A stretch of DNA of 8,177 bases, from the NCBI GenBank assembly GCA_010671975.1, contig JAAHIA010000224.1:1-8177 (forward strand), given 5' to 3'. Of the stretch, positions 1 through 5,460 are shown piece by piece. This stretch comes from Leptolyngbya sp. SIO4C1. GTDB lineage: Bacteria; Cyanobacteriota; Cyanobacteriia; Phormidesmidales; Phormidesmidaceae. The position numbers were made by a program, and so were the translations under genes. Each line of letters opens with the position of its first letter. Position 1 is the first letter of the stretch. The notes below the pieces were generated by a model. That model saw only the letters and a program-made list of their open reading frames with translations, was not told the origin of the DNA and did not search any database.

Positions 1-30
1 CTAGACACCGAGCCGCAGCTCGGTGTCTAG
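1..30 (-). terminator. Perfect 13-bp hairpin spanning the stop codon of the zinc-ribbon gene; possible terminator
   Basis: CTAGACACCGAGC (1-13) is exactly complementary to 18-30, leaving a 4-nt loop (CGCA on the plus strand). The stem covers the last ten codons of the zinc-ribbon gene including its TAG stop. Any U-tract for the minus strand would lie beyond position 1, outside the window, so intrinsic termination is possible but cannot be confirmed. It could instead be an RNA-stabilising 3' structure or part of a bidirectional terminator. Confidence 0.4.
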
Positions 31-165
31 CTGAGCTGTTTGCCAAGCCTGATAGGTCTCCGAATCGATCCAAGCACCCTGACAGGTTGGGCAGCATTCA
101 GCTGCGAGACCCGCCGTCAGCTGGCCAGTCTCTAACATCACATTCAAATCTTTTGGGCAGCGCAC
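1..165 (-). CDS. Small zf-TFIIB-type zinc-ribbon protein, 54 aa
   Basis: This short minus-strand frame starts at a GTG (163-165) and stops with the TAG at positions 1-3. The start is fixed by an in-frame TAA two codons upstream and by an AGAGGA Shine-Dalgarno about 9 nt before the GTG. The product has two CPxx/CPxC knuckles: RCPKDLNVML at residues 2-11, with C3, and CCPTCQGAWID at 24-34, with C25 and C28, followed by ETYQAWQ. This CP..-(about 20)-CPxCxGxWxD pattern is that of zf-TFIIB domain proteins, which are predicted to bind one zinc and are mostly of unknown function. The first knuckle is CPKD, so it has only one cysteine; either zinc binding is incomplete or an Asp or His supplies the fourth ligand. 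The gene lies 89 bp downstream of the PatD-like gene on the same strand and may share its transcript or use the candidate promoter at 214-244. The frame and motif are clear, but the cellular role is unknown. Confidence 0.72.
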   Translation of the reverse strand: MRCPKDLNVMLETGQLTAGLAAECCPTCQGAWIDSETYQAWQTAQLDTELRLGV

Positions 166-213
166 CGCTTAGCTTCCTCTAGGCCAAATAGAACTGTCTG
201 AGAGACTTACCGT

Positions 214-244
214 ATTAAACCATCCGGTTTACCTGCCTCGTCAA
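214..244 (-). promoter_or_regulatory. Candidate sigma70-type promoter for the zinc-ribbon gene
   Basis: Reading the minus strand, TTGACG (239-244) matches five of six bases of the -35 consensus. TTTAAT (214-219) matches five of six bases of the -10 consensus, with a 19-bp spacer, slightly long. The predicted leader to the GTG start is about 40 nt. A small dyad TAAACC/GGTTTA (216-221 and 226-231) overlaps the -10 region and could be an operator or chance. This is inference from consensus matching only. Confidence 0.3.
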
Positions 245-254
245 AAGATTCAGC

Positions 255-605
255 TCAGGCCGCTAGCGTCAGCAGCCCCTGCCCAAGCGCCTGCAGCTGC
301 GCCAAATGCTGCAGACTCTGCTGTCGTCGCTGCTGCTGTGTGTCTGGCTGGGTCGCGGTTCGCAAAAATTGCAGGTCGATTTGCAAAAGCCGCAGCAGTC
401 GATTCATTTCAGTGATGGCCGAGCGCCACTGCCCAGAGTCAACTTGAGCAGTCAAAATAGGCTGAAATTTAGCTTGTAGCTCTGGCAGCGCTGATTGAAC
501 AGTCTCGGGCGCCATCTCACCGCTTTTAAGGCCAGTCTGCAGCTGCTCAGCCTGTTGATTAAACGTTTGAATTGTCATTTTGAGCGAGGATTGAGATAGA
601 GACAT
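255..605 (-). CDS. patD: PatD-like protein (heterocyst frequency control family), 116 aa
   Basis: A small, Gln- and Leu-rich, all-helical protein with no signal peptide or membrane segment. The diagnostic stretch is TEMNRLLRLLQIDLQFLRTA at about residues 65-84, followed by QPDTQQQR. It resembles the conserved block I recall for cyanobacterial PatD proteins (a pattern like TEM.K.LRLL..D..FL..AR.P.T...R). In Anabaena, PatD restrains heterocyst frequency and acts in the cell-division and differentiation context. The family also occurs in cyanobacteria that do not differentiate, where its role is unclear, so the symbol should not be read as evidence that this organism makes heterocysts. The start is the ATG at 603-605; an in-frame ATG nine codons later is an alternative, and no convincing Shine-Dalgarno precedes either. 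The length fits the family. The assignment is from memory of the motif, not from a search. Confidence 0.6.
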   Translation of the reverse strand: MSLSQSSLKMTIQTFNQQAEQLQTGLKSGEMAPETVQSALPELQAKFQPILTAQVDSGQWRSAITEMNRLLRLLQIDLQFLRTATQPDTQQQRRQQSLQHLAQLQALGQGLLTLAA

Positions 606-1028
606 GTGGCCCGTACCGAAAGGGTGCGACTGAATTTTATGAGTGAGCTGAGAGAAATATTGCGTATGATGAAGTTAAATCAAGATGTAAGCTAAAGCAC
701 AGTCGGTCGCCTTCAGCCCGTAGGATCCCGGCTTGCCTGTTTGGAACTTCAGTTTAATATGATGCCAATTTCGTCATGCCAGCTTTGACCTAAGCCATCT
801 TTCATCAGTTCTTTCACCCAACTCATGATCAATGCCTAGCAGCTGTAAATCAACATTTTTCAAAGCGATCCCAAACAATTAAAAAAGAATACATCGAACC
901 GTTCATCCTCACTTAGACAATGAGGTTAGAGGTTTGGTATATTTAAGTCTTTTACCTACTCTTTTTTACTGCTTCTACTGTTTAGTTTCCACCTAAACCC
1001 TGACGCCACTCACCCTATCTGACGCGCT
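606..1028. other. Divergent intergenic region between patD-like and rel genes, 423 bp
   Basis: AT-rich relative to the flanking genes, with no credible coding frame on either strand and no tRNA or sRNA that I recognise. On the minus strand, TAAAAT (634-639) could be the -10 for the patD-like gene, but it has no good -35. On the plus strand the region holds the rel promoter candidate at 914-943. This is followed by a pyrimidine-rich leader (about 945-1020) without a Shine-Dalgarno. The middle part (about 700-900) shows nothing I can name. Confidence 0.6.
914..943 (+). promoter_or_regulatory. Candidate extended -10 promoter for rel
   Basis: TAGACA (914-919) lies 18 bp upstream of TATATT (938-943). 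The TATATT is preceded by TGG, which makes an extended -10 (TGnTATATT). Transcription would begin near 950 and give a leader of roughly 80 nt before the rel ATG. The leader is pyrimidine-rich and apparently unstructured. Confidence 0.4.
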
Positions 1029-3308
1029 ATGACCGCAACCACTGCTCCAGCCCTCCATCCCGATTGTGAGCTGCCTACCTGGCTAGAAACCTGCATCATA
1101 GAGCAAAGTCAGGTCGCAGCGGCCGATTGCCCAGATGCAGTCTGCAAAGACAATAATCGGCTAGTTTGCCAAGCGTTCGAGTTTGCCTATCAGCTACATC
1201 AGGGGCAAAAGCGCGCGTCGGGAGAGCCTTACATTGCCCATCCTGTGGCGGTAGCGGGGCTGCTGCGCGAGCTGGGGGGCGACAGCGCGATGATTGCGGC
1301 TGGCTTCTTGCACGATGTGGTCGAAGATACCGACGTGACGGCTGATGAAATTGAGCAGCATTTCGGTTCGGAGGTGCGGCAGCTGGTGGAGGGCGTCACC
1401 AAGCTGTCAAAGTTTAACTTCCATAGCAAGACCGAGCGGCAGGCCGAAAATTTTCGCCGCATGTTTTTGGCAATGGCGCAGGATATTCGCGTCATCGTGG
1501 TTAAGCTAGCCGATCGGCTGCACAACATGCGCACGCTGCAGCATCTAGCGCCTCAAAAGCAGCGCCGCATCGCGCAGGAGACGCTCGATATTTTTGCACC
1601 GCTGGCCAACCGACTGGGGATTGGCCGGTTTAAGTGGGAGCTAGAAGATCTCTCCTTTAAATATCTAGAGCCAGAGGCCTATCGCGATCTGCAGTCGCTG
1701 ATTTCAGAGAAGCGCACCGACCGAGAGGAGCGACTCAAGCAGGTGGCCAAGGCGCTGCAGAGCGAGCTGAGGGAAACTGGCATTCGCTGCGTCGACGTTA
1801 GCAGCCGCCCGAAGCATCTCTACAGCATCTATCGCAAAATGGAGCGGCAGCAGAAAGGCTTTCATCAGATTTACGACATTGCGGCCGTGCGGCTGATCGT
1901 CGAGACCAAAGACGAATGCTACCGGGCGCTTGCGATCGCGCACGATATGTTCCGCCCAATTCCTGGTCGCTTCAAAGACTACATCGGTCTACCTAAGGCC
2001 AACCGCTACCAGTCGCTGCATACGGCCGTCATCGGCAATCACGGTCGTCCCATCGAAATTCAGATTCGCACAATTGAGATGCACCACATTGCCGAATATG
2101 GAATTGCGGCGCACTGGAAGTACAAAGAAACCGGCAACAGCAATACCCAGGTTAGCGCTGATGATGAAAAATTTACCTGGCTGCGGCAGCTGCTGGAATG
2201 GCAAAACGATCTCAAAGATGCGCAGGAATATCTCAGTGATGTCAAAGATAATCTGTTCGATGAAGAGGTCTATGTCTTTACGCCCAAAGGCGACGTGATT
2301 GCCCTAAGTCGCGGCGCTACGCCCGTTGACTTTGCCTATCGCATCCATACCGAGGTGGGGCATCACTGCTGCGGCGCGCGCGTGAACGAGCGGATTGTGA
2401 CGCTCGATACTGAGCTGCAGAATGGCGATATTGTAGAAATCATCACTCAGAAGAATAGCCACCCTAGCCTGGACTGGCTTAACTTTATCGTCTCGGCCGG
2501 TGCCCGTAACCGCATTCGTCAGTGGTACAAGCGTTTTCACCATGAGGAGAACATGGCCCGAGGACGCGAGATGTTAGAAAAGGTGATGGGCCGAGAGGGG
2601 CTAGAGGCGCTGCTGAAGTCTGCCCCCGCGCAGGAAGCTGCCAATCGCTTCAACTATCAAAGCGTAGACGACTTGCTAGCTGGGCTGGGCTACGGCGAAA
2701 TTACGCTCAACTCAGTGGTTAACCGACTGCAGGAGATTGTCAAAGCGCAGCAGCCCGTGGAAGTTAAAGATTCAGAGCTGGCTGAGGCGATCAGCGGCAC
2801 GGCGCGCAGTATTATCAAAAATCGCCGTCCGACCTCGGGCGCACAGGCTTCCCCGATTGTTGGCGTAGAAGGGCTGGTGCACCATCTGGCCGGCTGCTGC
2901 AATGCGCTGCCGGGTGAACCTATCATCGGCGTGGTGACGCTGGGCAGTCGCGGCATTGCGATTCATCAGCAGGGCTGTCCGAATATTGAAAAGGTGGACG
3001 GCGATCGGCTGATTCCGGTCAGCTGGAATTCGACCGAGTTTAATACGGGGCGGCCGAATACCTACCCGGTGCAGGTGAAGCTAGAGGTGATTGACCGCGT
3101 GGGTGTGCTCAAAGACATCCTGTCGCACCTGTCTGATATGAAAATCAATGTCCACAAGGCAGCAGTCAAGACCTTCCCAGGGCAAATTGCTGAGATTGAT
3201 CTTGGCATTGATGTGAAAGACCACGCGCAGCTCAACCAGACGTTCAACCAGATTCGCAAAATGGCGGACGTGCTGAAGCTGTGGCGGGTGACGTCGGTAG
3301 AAGGATAG
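1029..3308 (+). CDS. rel: Bifunctional (p)ppGpp synthetase/hydrolase, RelA/SpoT family, 759 aa
   Basis: Makes and breaks the alarmone (p)ppGpp in the cytoplasm during nutrient, light or nitrogen stress. All canonical domains are present. The HD hydrolase (about 45-200) has R62, H71, H95-D96, E99-D100 and D162/N166 (ADRLHN), a complete Mn-dependent site. The synthetase (about 240-365) has YDIAAVRLIV, the RFKD motif at 314-317 (the RxKD type of bifunctional enzymes, not the ExDD of RelA), RYQSLH at 326-331 and EIQIRT at 343-348. A TGS domain (about 411-473) begins DEEVYVFTPKG. A helical region (about 490-600) follows, then the zinc-finger/CC segment with C623, C624, H646 and C650, and an ACT domain (about 680-757). 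Length is typical of long RSH enzymes, and no key residue is missing. The ATG at 1029 is chosen because ELPTWLETCI shortly after it matches the N-terminus usual in cyanobacterial Rel proteins; no Shine-Dalgarno precedes it. Its TAG overlaps the selO start by one base. Confidence 0.95.
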   Translation: MTATTAPALHPDCELPTWLETCIIEQSQVAAADCPDAVCKDNNRLVCQAFEFAYQLHQGQKRASGEPYIAHPVAVAGLLRELGGDSAMIAAGFLHDVVEDTDVTADEIEQHFGSEVRQLVEGVTKLSKFNFHSKTERQAENFRRMFLAMAQDIRVIVVKLADRLHNMRTLQHLAPQKQRRIAQETLDIFAPLANRLGIGRFKWELEDLSFKYLEPEAYRDLQSLISEKRTDREERLKQVAKALQSELRETGIRCVDVSSRPKHLYSIYRKMERQQKGFHQIYDIAAVRLIVETKDECYRALAIAHDMFRPIPGRFKDYIGLPKANRYQSLHTAVIGNHGRPIEIQIRTIEMHHIAEYGIAAHWKYKETGNSNTQVSADDEKFTWLRQLLEWQNDLKDAQEYLSDVKDNLFDEEVYVFTPKGDVIALSRGATPVDFAYRIHTEVGHHCCGARVNERIVTLDTELQNGDIVEIITQKNSHPSLDWLNFIVSAGARNRIRQWYKRFHHEENMARGREMLEKVMGREGLEALLKSAPAQEAANRFNYQSVDDLLAGLGYGEITLNSVVNRLQEIVKAQQPVEVKDSELAEAISGTARSIIKNRRPTSGAQASPIVGVEGLVHHLAGCCNALPGEPIIGVVTLGSRGIAIHQQGCPNIEKVDGDRLIPVSWNSTEFNTGRPNTYPVQVKLEVIDRVGVLKDILSHLSDMKINVHKAAVKTFPGQIAEIDLGIDVKDHAQLNQTFNQIRKMADVLKLWRVTSVEG
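1932..1939. repeat. HIP1 palindrome GCGATCGC (first of five)
   Basis: Highly iterated palindrome 1, typical of many cyanobacterial genomes. Further exact copies are at 3508-3515 (selO), 5321-5328 and 5399-5406 (phosphatase) and 6184-6191 (caspase); this one is in rel. All five lie inside genes. They support a cyanobacterial source and show that both gene blocks carry the host signature. Confidence 0.85.
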
Positions 3309-3310
3309 TG
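3299..3310 (+). promoter_or_regulatory. rel/selO stop-start overlap (TAGTG) with AGAAGGA just upstream
   Basis: The rel stop TAG (3306-3308) shares its G with a GTG start (3308-3310). AGAAGGA (3299-3305) ends only 2 nt before that GTG, closer than the usual 5-9 nt. This suggests that selO depends on re-initiation by ribosomes finishing rel. Another in-frame GTG at 3281 would add nine residues (VAGDVGRRI) that look like out-of-frame rel sequence, so it is disfavoured. Confidence 0.5.
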
Positions 3311-4750
3311 ACGAACCCACTGCTTCAGCTCACCTACGAGCCGGCGCTAGCGTCTCTCGGTGATGACTATTTCGACGTGGTTGCCGCCGCCGAATTTCCA
3401 CAGCACAGTCTGCGCTTTCGTAATGACGATGTGTTGCTGAAGCTGGGGCTGCAGCCAGCTGAGGTGAGCGACGCCGACTTGATTGCCGCCTTTGGCCAGT
3501 TTCAGCTGCGATCGCCGCTGCTGGCGCTGCGCTACCACGGCTATCAGTTTGGTGAATATAACCCCTACCTGGGCGACGGTCGCGGCTTTCTCTACGGGCA
3601 GGTACGCGGCACCGATGGCGAACTTTACGATTTAGGCACGAAAGGATCGGGCACAACCCCCTATTCGCGGGGCGGCGACGGTCGACTGACGCTTAAAGGC
3701 GGCGTGCGAGAAGTGCTGGCGGCTGAGGCACTGCATGCGCTCGGCGTGCGCACCTCTCGCTGCCTCAGCCTGATTGAAACTGGGGAGCCGCTGTGGCGCG
3801 GTGATGAGCCTTCGCCCACTCGCTCTTCGGTGATGGTGCGCTTTAGCCGCTCGCACATTCGCTTTGGCACCTTTGAGCGACTAGAGTATCTAGGGCGCGC
3901 CGACCTGATTCAGCCGCTGCTGGATCACGTGATTGAGGTTTACTACGCGCCGCTGCTCGCCGTTGCTGATCAGCAAGAGCGCTATGCTCAGTTCTATGCG
4001 GCGCTGGTAGTGCGGGTGGCTGAGCTAGCGGCTCAGTGGATGTCCGTCGGCTTTTGTCACGCTGTGCTCAATACTGACAATATGTCGATGACGGGCGAGA
4101 GCTTTGACTATGGCCCCTACGCCTTTATCGATCAGTACGATCCGCGCTTTACAGCCGCTTACTTTGACTACGGCGGACGCTATCGCTACAGCAATCAGCC
4201 CGGCATCTGCGAGTGGAACTTGGAAAAGCTGCAGACGCCCCTGGCCAAGGTTGTTGACCCAGCCAATCTAGAGGCCGGGCTGAGGCAGTATGCCGAGCAT
4301 TACCACACTGTCTATCGTCAGCGAATGCTGCGCAAGCTCGGGTTTGAGACGCTGCCGCTAGCGCAGGCGCAAACGCTGTTAGCAGAAACGCTAGATCTGC
4401 TAGATCAAACGCAGGTTGGCTATCACGATTTCTTCTTAGGGCTAACGCAGCAGTTCTCGCCGCAGTGGCGAGAGACCTCAGACAGCATTCTGCAAACCAC
4501 GCTAGAAAATTCAGACGTAGAAGCCGCTGCGCTGCTGCTGCAGTGGCGGCAGCGCTATCACCACGCGCTTACTCAGCTGCCCGCCGATGAGATGTCGCAG
4601 GTGGCTGCACGACTGCGGCAGAATAACCCCGCGACAGTCTTGCTAAGACCGGAAATTGAAGCCATCTGGGAGCCAATCACGGTCGATAACAACTGGCAGC
4701 CGTTCTATGCGCTAGTCGACAAAATTCAAAATCCATTTCTGCCCGCCTAG
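3308..4750 (+). CDS. selO: Protein adenylyltransferase SelO (YdiU/UPF0061 family), 480 aa
   Basis: SelO is a pseudokinase-fold enzyme that transfers AMP from ATP to Ser, Thr or Tyr of target proteins, with a role in redox homeostasis in studied species. Visible signatures are RFRND (36-40), the nucleotide-binding GTKGSGTTPYSRGGDGR stretch (110-126) with K112, and VREVLAAEALHALGVRTSR (133-151). Next come VRFSRSHIRFGTFE (177-190) and the catalytic HAVLNTDNMS (251-260), with D257-N258 and then D267 in FDYGPYAFID. The spacing of D257, N258 and D267 matches D252, N253 and D262 of the Pseudomonas syringae enzyme. FDYGGRYRYSNQPGICEWNL (287-306) is also characteristic. The C-terminus ends NPFLPA and lacks the Cys- or Sec-containing tail seen in many homologues; cysteines are at 152, 250 and 301. 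The GTG at 3308 is preferred because TNPLLQLTYEPAL fits the family N-terminus. It is coupled to rel, and the phosphatase gene follows after 59 bp. Confidence 0.92.
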   Translation: MTNPLLQLTYEPALASLGDDYFDVVAAAEFPQHSLRFRNDDVLLKLGLQPAEVSDADLIAAFGQFQLRSPLLALRYHGYQFGEYNPYLGDGRGFLYGQVRGTDGELYDLGTKGSGTTPYSRGGDGRLTLKGGVREVLAAEALHALGVRTSRCLSLIETGEPLWRGDEPSPTRSSVMVRFSRSHIRFGTFERLEYLGRADLIQPLLDHVIEVYYAPLLAVADQQERYAQFYAALVVRVAELAAQWMSVGFCHAVLNTDNMSMTGESFDYGPYAFIDQYDPRFTAAYFDYGGRYRYSNQPGICEWNLEKLQTPLAKVVDPANLEAGLRQYAEHYHTVYRQRMLRKLGFETLPLAQAQTLLAETLDLLDQTQVGYHDFFLGLTQQFSPQWRETSDSILQTTLENSDVEAAALLLQWRQRYHHALTQLPADEMSQVAARLRQNNPATVLLRPEIEAIWEPITVDNNWQPFYALVDKIQNPFLPA

Positions 4751-4776
4751 CCTGCCCTGCTGTACCAAGACCAGGC

Positions 4777-4785
4777 TGCTACACT
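4777..4785 (+). promoter_or_regulatory. Weak candidate extended -10 element before the phosphatase gene
   Basis: TGCTACACT (4777-4785) has the TGn extension plus a -10-like TACACT, about 24 nt before the ATG. No good -35 is visible, as is common for extended -10 promoters. If real, the phosphatase has its own promoter inside the rel-selO transcription unit. Chance occurrence is quite possible. Confidence 0.22.
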
Positions 4786-4809
4786 TGCTGTAGTTGCTAA
4801 GAGATCGCT

Positions 4810-5436
4810 ATGAGCCTGACGCTTTATTTCTTACGCCACGGTGAAACAACCCACAGCCACACCGATCGCTTCTGTGGAGAGATGAATCCTGAATTGACTG
4901 AGGTAGGGCAAGAGATGGCAGACGCGTTTGCTGTTGCCTATGCAGAGATCCCTTGGCAGGCTGTTTTTGTCAGCCCCATGCGGCGAACGGTGGCGACAGC
5001 GAAACCGCTGTGCGACAAAGTGGGGATAGAGATGCAGCTGCGCGACGGGCTGAAGGAGTGCAGCTACGGTAAATGGGAAGATTTGTCTAAAGCCGAAGCG
5101 TACGAACGCTATGGTGAAGACTACGTGCGCTGGATGACGGAGCCCGCCTGGAATCCGCCCACCGGTGGCGAAACTGCCGTGCAAGTCGCCAGTCGCGCCT
5201 CGCTGGTGATTGCTGAGATTGAAAAGACGTGCACGACTGGCAACGTGCTGGTCGTGTCACACAGGTCAACCATTCGGATTATTGTTTGCAGCCTGATGGG
5301 AATAGACCTGGGCCGCTACCGCGATCGCATCGATATGCCGGTGGCGGCGGTCAGCGTGGTCAAGTTTGACGAATACGGGCCGCTGCTGCAGCGCCTGTGC
5401 GATCGCGCTCATCTGCCGGCGCGTTTGCGCAATTGA
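4810..5436 (+). CDS. Histidine phosphatase superfamily protein (phosphoglycerate-mutase-like), 208 aa
   Basis: A cytoplasmic member of the branch of the histidine phosphatase superfamily that works through a phospho-histidine intermediate. The N-terminal FLRHGET holds the catalytic R9-H10-G11-E12. SPMRRTVATA (55-64) supplies the second arginine, LKECSYGKWE (81-90) carries the probable general acid E83, and VVSHRSTIRI (148-157) gives the second histidine H151. PELTEVGQ (27-34) is the usual substrate-entry motif. Length, about 208 aa, is normal. The substrate cannot be read from the sequence. Cyanobacterial relatives include cofactor-independent phosphoserine phosphatases and enzymes loosely annotated as phosphoglycerate mutase or CobC-like phosphatases. 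The start has AAGAG 5-6 nt upstream. Position 59 bp after selO suggests co-transcription with rel and selO. The gene ends 24 bp from the oppositely oriented caspase gene. Confidence 0.88.
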   Translation: MSLTLYFLRHGETTHSHTDRFCGEMNPELTEVGQEMADAFAVAYAEIPWQAVFVSPMRRTVATAKPLCDKVGIEMQLRDGLKECSYGKWEDLSKAEAYERYGEDYVRWMTEPAWNPPTGGETAVQVASRASLVIAEIEKTCTTGNVLVVSHRSTIRIIVCSLMGIDLGRYRDRIDMPVAAVSVVKFDEYGPLLQRLCDRAHLPARLRN

Positions 5437-5460
5437 ACTGGTCCCTAGTTCTTATCGCTG

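Noticed and set aside
639..695. 18-codon plus-strand frame beginning MSELREIL in the intergenic region
   Set aside because: Very short, no Shine-Dalgarno, no recognisable similarity; expected by chance in 400 bp.
1229..1534. Minus-strand open frame inside rel (101 aa)
   Set aside because: It lies wholly within the well-supported rel gene on the opposite strand, is Ser/Thr/Arg-rich in the manner of a shadow frame and shows no recognisable motif.
1930..2298. Plus-strand alternative frame inside rel (122 aa)
   Set aside because: It overlaps the intact synthetase domain in another frame. The rel frame has all catalytic motifs uninterrupted, so this is neither a frameshift nor a second gene.
3281..3307. 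Nine-codon upstream extension of selO from GTG 3281
   Set aside because: The extra residues do not resemble family N-termini. The GTG at 3308 puts TNPLLQLTYEPAL at the start and gives a natural stop-start overlap with rel.
3330..3656. Minus-strand frame over the selO 5' end (108 aa)
   Set aside because: Arg/Pro/Ser-rich composition typical of antisense to a GC-rich gene, with no start signal and no domain.
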